From assembly GCA_947589005.1 (NCBI GenBank), contig CANPZO010000003.1:1-64000 (forward strand): a DNA stretch of 64,000 nt, read 5' to 3'. Of the stretch, positions 52,203 to 63,200 are shown piece after piece. Source of the DNA: an uncultured Clostridia bacterium. GTDB lineage: Bacteria > Bacillota > Clostridia > UMGS1883. Every line of letters starts with the position of its first letter. Within the stretch, counting starts at the first letter, position 1. Both the position numbers and the translations under genes were made by a program. The notes beneath the pieces are model-generated. The model was not told the origin of the DNA. It saw only the letters and a program-made list of their open reading frames with translations, and ran no database searches.

Positions 52203-52787
52203 TTACTTCTTTAAACGGGAACCGTCTACGGGTATGATTTTATCCCCCTTGACAAGATAGGAGCGTTCGGCAAGCAGCATCATAGGGGCGTCGTTCATGG
52301 AGTCGGAGTAAAAGCTGTCTATTTTTGCGCCGGGGAACCTTTCCATGAAAAAGTCCGGCTTGCTCTGGCGGAAGCACAGGGCCCCGACCTTGCCCGTGGC
52401 CGTGTCTATATCTGAGCAGATAAGGTTTTTAATACCCAGCCTGCCGCAGATGTCACGGAGCAGAAAGCTCACCGAGGCGGAGATGACCACGTCGTCGTCT
52501 CTTCGGTTTTCGAGGTAAAATTTCTTTATTTTTTGCTCGTGGACGTCCCAAAAGCCGCTGACCAGCGACTCCACGTTTTTCACTTTTACGAAAAATTCAG
52601 CCGCGTATTCTTCCGCCAGCGACATCAGCTTTTCACGGCTCAGGAGCAGCGTCTTGTACTTAACCCAGGACACAAGGATATGGGGAATATATTTCAGTAT
52701 GCCGGGGTGACGGTGGAGACAGTAAAGGTAAAAGTCAATCACGCTTTCGCCGTCGTATATTGTGTTGTCGAAGTCGTAAACATTCAT
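52203..52787 (-). CDS. HAD-superfamily phosphatase
   Basis: 194 residues. HAD motif I is VYDFDNTIYDG at the start, motif II near VVISASVSFLL (Ser near residue 104), and motif IV is YSDSMNDAPMM near 162. A helical cap lies between about 20 and 90. It resembles the SerB/HAD-IB phosphatases; substrate unknown. AAAGGAGG precedes the start. It lies 51 bases after copA on the same strand. Confidence 0.85.
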   Translation of the reverse strand: MNVYDFDNTIYDGESVIDFYLYCLHRHPGILKYIPHILVSWVKYKTLLLSREKLMSLAEEYAAEFFVKVKNVESLVSGFWDVHEQKIKKFYLENRRDDDVVISASVSFLLRDICGRLGIKNLICSDIDTATGKVGALCFRQSKPDFFMERFPGAKIDSFYSDSMNDAPMMLLAERSYLVKGDKIIPVDGSRLKK

Positions 52788-52838
52788 GCGCCGTCCTCCT
52801 TTCTTTAGTGGCGTCTTACGTATGCTGCGGGCACAGGC

Positions 52839-55031
52839 TCAGTGCCGCGCAATCTGAAATCTCCGCAGCCGCAGAGCGTTGGTCACTACGAAAACCGAGC
52901 TGAAGCTCATGGCCGCCGCCGCCAGCATGGGGCTGAGACTGACGTGGAAGGCGGGATAGAGTGCCCCCGCCGCTATAGGTATGCCTATGACATTGTAGAA
53001 GAAGGCCCAGAACAAATTTTGCTTTATATTCCTTATTGTGGCGCGGCTGAGCTTTACGGCCCCGGCGGCGTCTTGAAGGGAACTCTTCATCAACACTATG
53101 TCGGCGGCCTCGATAGCGATATCGGTGCCGCTGCCGATGGCGATGCCCACGTCGGCCCTTGTCATGGCGGGGGCGTCATTTATGCCGTCGCCGACCATGG
53201 CCACTTTGCCCCGATTTTGGAGGGAACGTATCTTTTCCTCCTTGTCGGCGGGCAGAACCTCGGCGATGACCTCGTTTATGGCCGCGTTTTTCGCAATGGC
53301 CTCGGCGGTGCGGAGGTTGTCGCCGGTGAGCATAACTACACGCAGGCCCATGGATTTAAGCTCCTCGACCGCCTCTTTGGAGTCCTCCTTGATGGGGTCG
53401 GCCACGGCGATACATCCGACGGCCCTGCCGCTTCGTGCGAAAAACAGCGGCGTGCCGCCCCGAGCGGAGGCTTTTTCCGCCGCGTCCGTGTAGGCCGAAA
53501 TGTCGATATTATATTTTTCCATCATTTTTTTGTTGCCGGCCAGGACGGTTTCGCCGTCCACAAGGGCGGAAATGCCCAGCCCCTCAAGGGACTGAAAATC
53601 CGTCGCCTCCGGCAGAGAAAGGTTTTGGCTTTTTGCGTATTCGGTTATTGCCAGCGACAGGGGATGGCCGGACAGACTTTCCGCCGCCGCGACAAAAGGC
53701 AGGTCCTTCTCGTCCATAACGATATCCGTCACCGCCGGCCGGCCGAGGGTAACGGTGCCGGTCTTGTCGAGGACCGCCGTCTCCACGCTTTTCAGGGTTT
53801 CGAGGGCCTCGGCGGATTTTATCAGTATGCCGTTTTCGGCCCCTTTGCCGGTTGCCACCATAATTGCCGTGGGCGTGGCCAGACCCAGGGCGCAGGGGCA
53901 GGAGATAACGAGTACGGCTATGGCAAAGGTCAGGGCCTGACCGACGCCGGCGCCCGCGAGCATCCATATGATAAAGGTAACTATCGATATGGATATGACT
54001 ATGGGCACAAAAACGCCGCTCACCCTGTCCGCCAGCTTGGAGATAGGCGCCTTGGAGCTGCCCGCCTCCTCCACCAAACGGATTATCTGAGAAAGCGTCG
54101 TGTCGTTGCCTACCTTTTCGGCGCGGAGGCGGAAGTAGCCTCCGGCGGCCACCGTCGCGCCGGTGAGACTGTCGCCGGCGGTCTTGAATACAGGTATGCT
54201 TTCACCGGTGATGGCCGACTCGTCAACGCTGCCGCTGCCCTCAATTACTACGCCGTCCACCGGTATGCTTTCGCCGCCGCGGACGACGAGTGTGTCGCCG
54301 ACCTCCACCTGGCCCGTGGGCACCTGGATTTCTTTACCGTCCTTAAGTATTGTGGCCATTTTTGGCGTAAGGCCGATGAGCTTTTCAATGGCGTCGCCGG
54401 TGTGACGCTTGGAGCGGGCCTCAAAAAATTTGCCCAGGGAGATGAGGGTGACGATCATTGCCGCCCCCTCGAAGTACAGTTCGTGGAGAAAATGGCCCTG
54501 CCCCATAAAAATGCGTATCATGGCGTAAACGCTGTAGCCCACCGAGGCCGTTGCGCCGAGGGCGACAAGGGAGTCCATGTTGGGCGACAGCTTAAAAAGC
54601 GCCTTGAAGCCGCCGATAAAATACTTCCTGTTGATTACAAGAATGGGGGCCGTCAGCGCCAGCTGGATAAGGCCGAGGACAAGGGCGTTTTCGGTGGGCA
54701 TGGGGAAAGAGAGCATATGCCCCATTGAAAAATACATCAGCGCGGCCAGCAGTACGAAGGAGGCGATGAGCCTCTTTTTCATGGCCCTCGTCTCGTCGGC
54801 GGCATTTTTCACCGGAGCGGTCCCCTCGGCGTAGGCTCCGTAGCCGGCCCCCGTAACGGCGGAAATTATACCCTCCTGTGACAGGGCGGCCTCGTCAAAA
54901 TCCACGCTCATGGTGTTCCTCAGCAGGCTCACGGCCACGCTCCTCACTCCGGGGAGCCTGCCCACGACGTTCTCTATACGGGCGCTGCAGGCGCTGCAGC
55001 TCATACCGGTTATATCAAAATTTTTCCTCAT
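52839..55031 (-). CDS. copA: Copper-translocating P1B-type ATPase
   Basis: 730 residues. One N-terminal metal-binding domain with [10 protein letters not shown] (Cys 12 and 15), membrane helices, actuator loop (TGES), the transport motif [11 protein letters not shown] near residue 378, phosphorylation site DKTGT near 421, SGHPLS in the nucleotide domain, and [10 protein letters not shown] in the hinge. The CPC motif and absence of Zn/Cd features point to Cu+ export. It starts behind AAGGTGA with a promoter at 55052-55080. No CsoR or CopZ gene is beside it. Confidence 0.94.
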   Translation of the reverse strand: MRKNFDITGMSCSACSARIENVVGRLPGVRSVAVSLLRNTMSVDFDEAALSQEGIISAVTGAGYGAYAEGTAPVKNAADETRAMKKRLIASFVLLAALMYFSMGHMLSFPMPTENALVLGLIQLALTAPILVINRKYFIGGFKALFKLSPNMDSLVALGATASVGYSVYAMIRIFMGQGHFLHELYFEGAAMIVTLISLGKFFEARSKRHTGDAIEKLIGLTPKMATILKDGKEIQVPTGQVEVGDTLVVRGGESIPVDGVVIEGSGSVDESAITGESIPVFKTAGDSLTGATVAAGGYFRLRAEKVGNDTTLSQIIRLVEEAGSSKAPISKLADRVSGVFVPIVISISIVTFIIWMLAGAGVGQALTFAIAVLVISCPCALGLATPTAIMVATGKGAENGILIKSAEALETLKSVETAVLDKTGTVTLGRPAVTDIVMDEKDLPFVAAAESLSGHPLSLAITEYAKSQNLSLPEATDFQSLEGLGISALVDGETVLAGNKKMMEKYNIDISAYTDAAEKASARGGTPLFFARSGRAVGCIAVADPIKEDSKEAVEELKSMGLRVVMLTGDNLRTAEAIAKNAAINEVIAEVLPADKEEKIRSLQNRGKVAMVGDGINDAPAMTRADVGIAIGSGTDIAIEAADIVLMKSSLQDAAGAVKLSRATIRNIKQNLFWAFFYNVIGIPIAAGALYPAFHVSLSPMLAAAAMSFSSVFVVTNALRLRRFQIARH

Positions 55032-55051
55032 GTAATCACCTTCCGAAACAT

Positions 55052-55080
55052 ATTATACACGATTATCTTTAAAAAAACAA
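55052..55080 (-). promoter_or_regulatory. Promoter of copA
   Basis: Minus-strand TTGTTT (55080-55075) and TATAAT (55057-55052), spacing 17. Confidence 0.65.
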
Positions 55081-55156
55081 GTACGCACTTTTTTTATATC
55101 AAGTATCACTTGAGAAACCAAAGTCATAATTTGTTATAAGAAAGGAATGATTATAA

Positions 55157-55393
55157 ATGTTGGCAACTGTTCCGTCCCGCACGTCGGCGTCAAGGCTTAA
55201 AAAAAGTCTGGCCGCCGCTGGGATAAAAAGCAATATAATACAGACGCCCTCGGCGCTGACAAAGGAAGGGTGCGGCTACAGTCTGCGTTTTGACGAAGCG
55301 AACCGCGCTATTGTGGCTCGGTCGGCGCTGGAGCTGAGAATAAATATTCGGGCGTTTTTCGCCGAAACGGAAGGGGGATACGAAAGAAGATGA
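55157..55393 (+). CDS. DUF3343 protein (putative sulfur/selenium carrier-like)
   Basis: 78 residues: SRTSASRLKKSLAAAGIKSN, IIQTPSALTKEGCGYSLRFD. The Cys in EGCGYSLRF matches the conserved CG of DUF3343, a TusA/YedF-associated family found near cysteine desulfurases and selenium genes. It could accept persulfide or selenide from the desulfurase whose gene overlaps its stop by four bases (ATGA). Confidence 0.78.
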   Translation: MLATVPSRTSASRLKKSLAAAGIKSNIIQTPSALTKEGCGYSLRFDEANRAIVARSALELRINIRAFFAETEGGYERR

Positions 55394-56502
55394 TTTATCT
55401 TGACAACGCTGCCACCACCTTCCCCAAGCCGCCCTCGGTGTCAAATGCCGTAAAGGATTTTATGGAAAACTGCGGCGGCAACCCGGGCAGGGGCGGCCAC
55501 GAGCTGTCCCGCATGGCGGGGGACAGGGTTTACGCCTGCCGCGAGGCGCTGGCCGAGCTTTTCAACATCGGCAACCCCGAGCGCATCGCCTTTACAAAAA
55601 ACGCCACCGAAGCCCTTAACACCGCCATAAACGGCATTGTGGGCGAGGGGGACGAAATTCTTATTTCCGCCATGGAGCATAACAGCGTCCTCCGTCCGGC
55701 GGTGGCGAAGGAGCAGGACGGCGCGGTTCTGAAAATTATTCCCGCCGACAGAGACGGACGCATAACTCCCGAGGCCGTCGAAAAAATGCTCACCCGCCGT
55801 ACAAAGCTGGTTTGCATAATCCATGCCTCGAACGTCACCGGCACGGTCAATGATATTTCGGCCATAAATGACGTGGCCCACAGCCTCGGCGCCCTCACCC
55901 TTTTTGACGCGGCGCAGACAGCGGGACTGCTGCCAATAGACGCGGCCGATTTTGATATGCTCGCCTTTGCGGGACACAAGGGCCTGTACGGGCCCTTCGG
56001 CACCGGAGGGCTTTATGTCAGGGAGGGGCTGAGCCTCCGACCGCTGACCTACGGAGGCACCGGCAGCGTCTCCGAAAGCGCCCTCATGCCGGATATTTTT
56101 CCCGACCGTCTCGAGGCCGGAACCGTCAACGCCGCCGGTATTGCCGGACTGCTCGAGGGGGTAAAGTTCGTAAGGGAACAGGCCCCCGGAGAGCGCGAGC
56201 GCGACATGGCCAAAAAGCTGGCGGAAAAAATCGGCGGAATAAGCTCGGTCGAAATAATGGGCGACAACGGCGTAAACGTATTGGGGCTTCGGCTGAGGGG
56301 CGTGGACTGTGTGGACGCCGCCGGCAGGCTGGACAGCGAGTTCGGAATAGCGTCCAGAGGCGGCCTCCACTGCGCGCCACTGGCCCACCGCAGCATGGGC
56401 ACCATAGGCGGCGGTATGCTGCGTCTGTCCACCGGGGCCTTTACCACCGAGGAGGATATCGACGCGGCGGCAAAGGCGATAGAGGCGATAGTCAAAGGAT
56501 AG
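55390..56502 (+). CDS. Cysteine desulfurase-like class V aminotransferase
   Basis: 370 residues. It starts MIYLDNAATTFPKP; PLP Lys in AFAGHKGLYGPFGTGG near residue 197; His in AMEHNSVLRP; the active-site Cys in RGGLHCAPLAHRSMGT near 324. This matches the cysteine desulfurase subfamily that often pairs with DUF3343. It would release sulfur (or selenium) as an enzyme-bound persulfide. Not adjacent to iscU or suf genes, so its acceptor may be the DUF3343 protein. Confidence 0.88.
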   Translation: MIYLDNAATTFPKPPSVSNAVKDFMENCGGNPGRGGHELSRMAGDRVYACREALAELFNIGNPERIAFTKNATEALNTAINGIVGEGDEILISAMEHNSVLRPAVAKEQDGAVLKIIPADRDGRITPEAVEKMLTRRTKLVCIIHASNVTGTVNDISAINDVAHSLGALTLFDAAQTAGLLPIDAADFDMLAFAGHKGLYGPFGTGGLYVREGLSLRPLTYGGTGSVSESALMPDIFPDRLEAGTVNAAGIAGLLEGVKFVREQAPGERERDMAKKLAEKIGGISSVEIMGDNGVNVLGLRLRGVDCVDAAGRLDSEFGIASRGGLHCAPLAHRSMGTIGGGMLRLSTGAFTTEEDIDAAAKAIEAIVKG

Positions 56503-56534
56503 GAACGCTCGCGCGGCCCGCGCCGTAAACGGCC

Positions 56535-58229
56535 TCAGCCGCCGTTTTTTCCGAAATACAGCTCGCCAATCATACTGTCCCAGTTTGGACTGGCGGCGAT
56601 TTCACGCTGACGCGCTGCGGGTATCATGGGGATAGGCACCTCCTCCAGCATCCAGCGCAGCCACTTTTCGGCGGCGAAGGTTTTTTCCATATAAAAGCCC
56701 ACCGCCGTCGAGTTCAGCACGGCCGCCAAATAGTCTATGTCAAGACCCTCCACGCGGGGCACTATGATATTGCAGCTGTTAAGGGTCAGCCGCCCCAGCC
56801 TGTCCACGGCAAAGACCGGCCTGCGTCCGACGAAGCGGTAAACCAGCTTCTCCGAAGCCCGGTAGAGATGCTCGGGGGCGGCCTGTTGGCATTGATTTAA
56901 GCCGCAGCTCAGAAAGACCGAGGGCGTCCGTATCTCGAAGGGGCGCACGTCAGTCCCCCTGATGACGGGCTCTCCGCTGTCGGACAACAGGCGGCGGTTG
57001 TCGCCGGTCACCACGCCCAGGGCGAAGTCGGCGTTGCCCTTCAGATAGACGGCGTTTTTCAGCCGTCTCATTTTTTTGAGCGCGGCGTACTCCCTGTCGG
57101 TGACGTTAAGGTTAAGACAGCGCGGGTCCGGCTCCCGCCGGCCTATGGTAAAGCTGCCGTTGACCCGGCAGCCCTCGGCGCCGGTCCGCCCTCCCTTCTC
57201 GGCCGTCAGTATCACCGCCGGGCAGTATACCCCGTAAAAGACGTTGCCTATATAGTCCGCAGACAAAAGCCTTGCCTCGGACAGCAGGGCTTCTCTTGCC
57301 GCCGTGTGCGTCCTGGCGGTGAGCAGCGCCTGCGGAAGCATGAGAGAAAGGCGGCCGCCGTCGTTTAAAAGCTCAAGAGCGCGGAGCAAAAACGCGGACG
57401 ACCTTTCCGGTCTGCCGCCCCAGGGGGGATTGCCGGCGATAAGGTCGTATTTTTCGGTTTCGGTGAGAAAGTCCTTTACGGTAATGTTCGTATATAGATA
57501 GTCCGTACCGGCCTCGGGTCGGCGGAGGTAGAGATTGAGCCGGGCCAGCTTTACCGCCATGGGGTCTATATCCATGGCAAACAGATTTTTAGGGTCGGCG
57601 CCGGCCTCCGCCGCCGCGAGGAGAAAGCTCCCGCTGCCGCAGCAGGGGTCGAGTATGCGTCCCCCCGAACCGGCCCTTTCCACCGCTGTGCGGGCGTGAG
57701 GCAGGGGAGTGTAATATGTGCCGCGGCTCCGTCTGTAATTCAGGGGCAGGGTTGAGGCGTAAATAAAGCCAAGAACATCGGCGGAAGGCTCCGCCTCCCA
57801 CGGCGCGCCGGTGATACCGCCGACGGCCGGGGAAGGCTCGCCCCCGTCCAGCAGGTCGTTTATAAGCCTGTCGCCCTCACCCAAGGTCAACTCACCGGCG
57901 AGAAAGGCGGCGAGCCGGTTTGTACCGGGAGCGGCAGAGCGCAGAGCGGCCTCGGCCAGCACAAAGGGGACGTCCTTTTCAGGGACGCCCCGGGAGAGCA
58001 GCTTTTTCAGCCGCTCGTGACCGCTTATGTATTTGACGCAGAGCTGGCTTTGCCGCAGCTGGGCCTTGTTTCTCCGGCTGTGGAGAGCCTGGGCCTTAAC
58101 CGCGTTTACCGCCTCAAGGGTCAGCTCCGGCCCGAGACGACCGGTTTTTTGCCAGTTCTTGATTGTGGCCGCCGTGACCTCAAGGATCCCGGCGGCCTCC
58201 GCTGCTGTGATTTTATTCGTCTTTTTCAT
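56535..58229 (-). CDS. Orphan N6-adenine DNA methyltransferase with N-terminal HTH
   Basis: 564 residues. The N-terminal part (ITAAEAAGILEVTAATIKNW) is a MerR/Xis-like helix-turn-helix. The methyltransferase core has motif I ILDPCCGSGSFLLAA near residue 193 and the catalytic motif IV NPPW near 266, then a TaqI-like specificity region with CGLNQCQQ and ending in LEEVPIPMIP. It should methylate adenine in a short DNA target. No restriction endonuclease gene is nearby. The ATG lies inside the cdaR end, behind AAGGA with five bases, so it belongs to the cdaA-cdaR operon. Confidence 0.88.
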   Translation of the reverse strand: MKKTNKITAAEAAGILEVTAATIKNWQKTGRLGPELTLEAVNAVKAQALHSRRNKAQLRQSQLCVKYISGHERLKKLLSRGVPEKDVPFVLAEAALRSAAPGTNRLAAFLAGELTLGEGDRLINDLLDGGEPSPAVGGITGAPWEAEPSADVLGFIYASTLPLNYRRSRGTYYTPLPHARTAVERAGSGGRILDPCCGSGSFLLAAAEAGADPKNLFAMDIDPMAVKLARLNLYLRRPEAGTDYLYTNITVKDFLTETEKYDLIAGNPPWGGRPERSSAFLLRALELLNDGGRLSLMLPQALLTARTHTAAREALLSEARLLSADYIGNVFYGVYCPAVILTAEKGGRTGAEGCRVNGSFTIGRREPDPRCLNLNVTDREYAALKKMRRLKNAVYLKGNADFALGVVTGDNRRLLSDSGEPVIRGTDVRPFEIRTPSVFLSCGLNQCQQAAPEHLYRASEKLVYRFVGRRPVFAVDRLGRLTLNSCNIIVPRVEGLDIDYLAAVLNSTAVGFYMEKTFAAEKWLRWMLEEVPIPMIPAARQREIAASPNWDSMIGELYFGKNGG

Positions 58230-59205
58230 CGTTGTCCTTGGGAGAGCCGGCGTCGTTAAGGGAGTTTACGCTAACCGTTATGTCGGTTATGCTGCTGTCG
58301 GTAATGAGCCTTGCCCCGGCCGGCAGCGACAGCTGTACGCTGTATTTATCCCCGTTTTTCGCGCCGGAAACGTCCAGTGGCTGCTGTGAGGATATGCTTT
58401 CAATGCCGGACAGCACGTCCTCGCTTCCGTACACCTTTATGGTGGTGGGGGAGTAGGTGACGTCCTTATTTATGGGTATGTTAGTCAGCGCCACATTCAG
58501 AGATACGGATTTTTCCTTGAGTACGGTGTAGCCCACGTCCACGCTCGACGGCTCAAAGGTCACTCCGGAAACGACCTGGCCGTCCGTGTTGTATGCCATA
58601 AGGCCAACCGAAACCACGCCGTCCTTCTGGCTGCCCTGGACGCTGACGCTTCGGGTGGAGACCGAGGCCAGGGAGCTTATGACGCTTTTCGCGCCGCGGA
58701 CGGCGGCCTCCTTGATAGGATTGCCGTTATAGGAAAGGGTTTTGTCAAATATCCCGTAACCCGCCTCGGGAGAGCCGACGAGGTTAAGCTCAATGGGTAT
58801 CACATCCGTCATCATCTTTTCGGTGGTTACGGACACCACGTCGGGCTTGAAGGAAACAACCGACACATTGGCGGAGTCAACGGTGACCTTAAGCCTGACG
58901 GGAACGCTGCCCTCCTGCCGTATGCCGGACACGTCCAGCTGCACGTTTATGTCGTCGGGTTCGATTTTGGAAAGAGCTGTGCGGTCGCCCCTGAGCTTGA
59001 CCCTTATGGTCTTGTGGTCGGTGCTCATCACATGGTAGTCGCTGGCGTCCAGCTCGTCCATGCCTATCTCGGTTATGGGTATGTTGTCGAACCAGTGACT
59101 TATATCCGGACTGTCCTGATAGGCCACATAAGCCCACAGCACTATGGCCAGTATGAGGGAGATTATTTTAAGCGCCGTATTGGAATGTTTCTTTATTTTT
59201 TCCAC
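58213..59205 (-). CDS. cdaR: CdaR (YbbR-domain) regulator of diadenylate cyclase
   Basis: 330 residues. An N-terminal membrane helix (ALKIISLILAIVLWAYVAYQ), then four YbbR-like beta repeats outside the cell, and an acidic tail. CdaR binds CdaA and modulates c-di-AMP synthesis. It overlaps cdaA by 13 bases and the methyltransferase gene by 17 bases. Confidence 0.92.
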   Translation of the reverse strand: MEKIKKHSNTALKIISLILAIVLWAYVAYQDSPDISHWFDNIPITEIGMDELDASDYHVMSTDHKTIRVKLRGDRTALSKIEPDDINVQLDVSGIRQEGSVPVRLKVTVDSANVSVVSFKPDVVSVTTEKMMTDVIPIELNLVGSPEAGYGIFDKTLSYNGNPIKEAAVRGAKSVISSLASVSTRSVSVQGSQKDGVVSVGLMAYNTDGQVVSGVTFEPSSVDVGYTVLKEKSVSLNVALTNIPINKDVTYSPTTIKVYGSEDVLSGIESISSQQPLDVSGAKNGDKYSVQLSLPAGARLITDSSITDITVSVNSLNDAGSPKDNDEKDE

Positions 59206-60047
59206 AGCTTTTTACCTCCTATCTTCATAAAGACCTTTTCGGAGGGCTCCTTTTCTTTGGAGCTGAGAACCTTGTTCAGGGCTTTTTTGAGAGTCTCCCC
59301 GGTGTAGTTGCGGCTGATGGAGCCGTCGGCGGCTATGCTTATCTTGCCGGTCTCCTCGCTGACTACGACCACAATGGCGTCGCTGCTTTCGGTCAGACCG
59401 ATGGCGGCCCTGTGGCGGGTGCCGAGTTCGCTGCTGAGGGACTCGTTCTGGGTCAGGGGCAGGATGCAGCGCGCCGCGAGAATTTTTCCGTCGCGGATTA
59501 TGACGGCCCCGTCATGTAGGGGGGTGTTGGGGATAAATATATTTATCAGTATATCTCTTGAAATGTCGCCGTTGATGGTGCAGCCTGTGCGTATTATGTC
59601 GCCTATCTTCGTGGAGCGTTCCAGAACTATCAGCGCGCCTATCCTTTCGGCGCTCATCTGGGCGCAGGCGGCGGCTATCTCTTCGGCCTGCTCCTCCGCG
59701 CTGTTTTCCTCGTCGTGCGTAAAGAGGTTCGAGAATTTGGTCCTGCCGACCTTTTCAAGGGCGTTGCGCAGCTCCGGCTGGAAGATTATCAGTATGGCGA
59801 ACATACCTATCTGCATGACGTTGCGCAGTATGTAATTGACCGTGTTAAGGCTCAGCCAATCGCTTATCCACGTGGCCGCCACAAACAGCAGCACCGCCTT
59901 GATTATGGGGTTTGCCCTGGTCTCCCTGGATATTTGGGCCAGCTTGTAAAAAACAAGGGCGATGATAAGTATGTCGATAAGGTCGGCCAGACGGAAAAAG
60001 GCGAAAAAGTTTTCCGCCGCCTCAGCTATGCTGTTGAATATCGCCAT
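59193..60047 (-). CDS. cdaA: Diadenylate cyclase CdaA
   Basis: 284 residues. Three N-terminal membrane helices, then the DisA_N domain with the DGA motif near residue 178 (LHDGAVIIRDGKILA) and RHR near 209 (GTRHRAAIGLTE). It makes c-di-AMP from two ATP, controlling potassium and osmotic balance. First gene of the operon; start behind GGTGGTGA. Confidence 0.95.
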   Translation of the reverse strand: MAIFNSIAEAAENFFAFFRLADLIDILIIALVFYKLAQISRETRANPIIKAVLLFVAATWISDWLSLNTVNYILRNVMQIGMFAILIIFQPELRNALEKVGRTKFSNLFTHDEENSAEEQAEEIAAACAQMSAERIGALIVLERSTKIGDIIRTGCTINGDISRDILINIFIPNTPLHDGAVIIRDGKILAARCILPLTQNESLSSELGTRHRAAIGLTESSDAIVVVVSEETGKISIAADGSISRNYTGETLKKALNKVLSSKEKEPSEKVFMKIGGKKLWKK

Positions 60048-60170
60048 AAAATCACCACCATATGTTAGTTACTTTAATTATACATTATAACCGCTGTAAA
60101 ATAAAGGGGTGCGGGAAAAATGAAATATAAATTTAATATTTATGAGATATTATACACTGCCTTTTCATGG

Positions 60171-60204
60171 AAAAACAGGCCCCGGCCGAAGCCGAAGCCT
60201 GTTT
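60171..60204 (-). terminator. Terminator of nifJ
   Basis: AAACAGGC and GCCTGTTT with a further GGCTTCGGCC-type pairing inside; on the minus strand the stem is followed by TTTTT. Confidence 0.8.
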
Positions 60205-60231
60205 GACTGTGTTTTTGACTTGGAATAACGC

Positions 60232-63200
60232 TTACTTCGCAAGCTCGACAAGATGAGCGTACTTCTCCTTGGCGGCTTCCTCGGCCTTGGCGAACAGAGC
60301 CTTGGCGCGGTCGGGATTGCTGCGGGCCAGAGAATTGTAGCGAACCTCGTTCATGATGAACTGCTCGTAGCTCTCCTTGGGCTCCTTGGAGTCAAGCTGG
60401 AAGGGATTTTTGCCCTCGGCAACCAGTCTGGGATCGTAACGGAACAGATGCCAGTAACCGGCCTCCACCGCACGTTTCTCCTCGGTCTGAGCAATGCTCA
60501 TGCCGCCCTTGATGCCGTGGTTGATGCAGGGCGCGTAGGCGATAATGATGGAGGGGCCGTTGTAGCTGCCGGCCTCGACAAATGCCTTCATACACTGGTT
60601 GTTGTCGGCGCCCTGAGCCACCTGAGCAACGTATACATAGCCGTAGCTCATGGCGATGGCGGCAAGGTCCTTCTTCTTAACGGACTTGCCGGCGGCCGCG
60701 AACTTGGCGATGGCGCCGGTGGGGGTAGCCTTGGAGGACTGACCGCCGGTGTTGGAGTAAACCTCGGTATCGAATACCAGCACGTTTACGTCCTCGCCGC
60801 TGGCCAGCACGTGGTCAAGACCGCCGAAGCCAATATCGTAGGCCCAGCCGTCGCCGCCGAAGATCCAAACGGACTTCTTGCTGAGGTAATCCTTCTCCTT
60901 GAGTATCTCCTGAGCCTCGGGAGTGTTCATCTTGGCAAGCGCCTCGATGAGCTCGGCGGTAGCGACCTTGTTGGCCTTGCCGTCCTCCTTGGTCTCAACG
61001 AACCTGTCGATAACGGCCTTTGCGGCGTCGTCGGCGTTCTCCTTGACGGCCTCAACCTTGGCGATAAGATCGTCGCGCAGGGTGTTCTGAGCAAGGAACA
61101 TACCGTAACCGAACTCGGCGTTGTCCTCGAACAGGGAGTTGGCCCAAGCGGGGCCCTCGCCGGCGGCATTGGTGGTGTAAGGAGTGGACGGGCAGCTGCC
61201 GCCCCAGATAGAGGAGCAGCCGGTGGCGTTGGCCAGATACATACGGTCGCCGTAAAGCTGAGTTACCAGCTTGGCGTAAGGAGTCTCGCCGCAGCCCGCG
61301 CAGGCGCCGGAGAACTCAAGAAGGGGCTTCTTGAACTGGCTGCCCTTGACGGTGCTCTCCTTGAACTTCTCGTGAACCTCGGGCTTGTCAGCCACGGTCA
61401 CGGCAAAGTCAAATACCTGCTGTTTGTCCTCCTGGGTCTCAAGAGGCTTCATAACAAGGGCCTTGTTGCCCTTCTTGCCGGGACATACATTCGCGCAGGA
61501 GCCGCAGCCGGTGCAGTCCAGTACGGATACGGCCATACCGAAGTAGTAGCCATTCATGCCGGTCATATTGATATATTTGATGTTCTGAGGAGCGTTCTTC
61601 ATCTCCTCCTCGGTGAGTACAACGGGACGGATGCAGGCGTGGGGGCAAACGAAAGAGCAGAAGTTGCACTGGATGCAGTTCTCGCTGTTCCATTCGGGAA
61701 CGTCAACGGCGATGCCGCGCTTCTCGAAGGCCGCGCTGCCCAGGGGAACCTCGCCGTCCGCATACTTGACAAAGGCGGAAACGGGGAGCTTCATGCCGGC
61801 AAAGGCGTTGATAGGTCCGAGAATGTTGTTTACATAGTCGATGAGCTTGCCCTCGCCGTCAAACTTAACGGTAAGGTCCTCATCCTTAGCGTCCTTCCAG
61901 CTGTCGGGCACGTTGACCTTGACTACCTGCTGAGCGCCGGCGTCGATAGCGTCGTGGTTCATCTTTACGATGGCCTCGCCCTTCTTGCTGTAGGAGGCGG
62001 TGGCCGCGTCCTTCATGTACCGGATGGCGTCGTCCTCGGGGATGATGTTGGCCAGCTTAAAGAAAGCGGACTGGAGTATGGTGTTTATCCTGTTGCCAAG
62101 GCCGATTTCCTTGCCTATCTTAACGCCGTCGATGGTGTAGAACTGGATATTGTTCTCCGCGATGTATCTCTTAACCTGGCCGGGGAGATGTACCTCCATT
62201 TCCTCGGGAGTCCAGGAGCAGTTGAGCAGGAATACGCCGCCGGGCTTAACGTCGGAAACCATGTCGTACTTCCGAATGTAGGAAGCCTTGTGGCAGGCGA
62301 CGAAGTCAGCCTTATTAATAAGGTAAGTGCTTGTGATTTTGGCGTTGCCGAAGCGAAGGTGAGAAACGGTAAGACCGCCGGACTTCTTGGAGTCATAATC
62401 AAAGTAAGCCTGAACGTTCATATCCGTATGGTCGCCGATGATCTTAACGGAGTTCTTGTTGGCGCCAACCGTACCGTCCGCGCCGAGACCCCAGAACTTA
62501 CAGCTGGTGATGCCGGCGGGAGTGGTGTCGGGATTTTCAACAACGGGCAGGGACAGGTTGGTGACGTCGTCCTCGATGCCGATGGTGAAAGTCTTTTTCT
62601 CCGTGTTGCGGAATACGGAAATGAAGTGGGCGGGAGTGGTGTCCTTGGAACCGAGACCGTACCGGCCGCCGTAAATATCGGCGTCCTGGAACTGTGTGCC
62701 GCGGACAGCCGCGCAAACGTCAAGGAACAAAGGCTCGCCGGCGCTGCCGCTTTCCTTGGTTCTGTCGAGGACGGAAATCTTCTTAACGGTAGCGGGAATG
62801 GCGGCTACAAAAGCGTCCTTGCAGAAGGGACGGTACAGACGAACCTGAACAAGGCCGACCTTCTCACCCTTGCCTACAAGATAGTCGATGGTTTCTTTGA
62901 TGGTGTCGCAGCCGCTGCCCATGGCGACGATTACCTGCTCGGCATCGGGAGCGCCGTAGTAGTTGAACAGCTTGTAATCGGTGCCGATCATGGCGTTGAC
63001 CTTATCCATATACTCCTGGCATATGGCGGGAACGGCCTCGTAATACTTGTTGGAAGCTTCCTTAGCCTGGAAGAACACGTCGGGGTTTTGAGCGGTGCCG
63101 CGCTGAGCGGGATGCTCTGGGTTGAGGGAGCGGCGGCGGAAGGCGTCGATAGCGTCGAAGTCTACCAGCTGAGCCAGCTCCTCATTGGACCATACCTCGA

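Noticed and set aside
52842-54728. A 628-codon open frame opposite copA
   Set aside because: Shadow of the copA coding sequence; product is Gly/His-rich with no domain, and copA has all its motifs.
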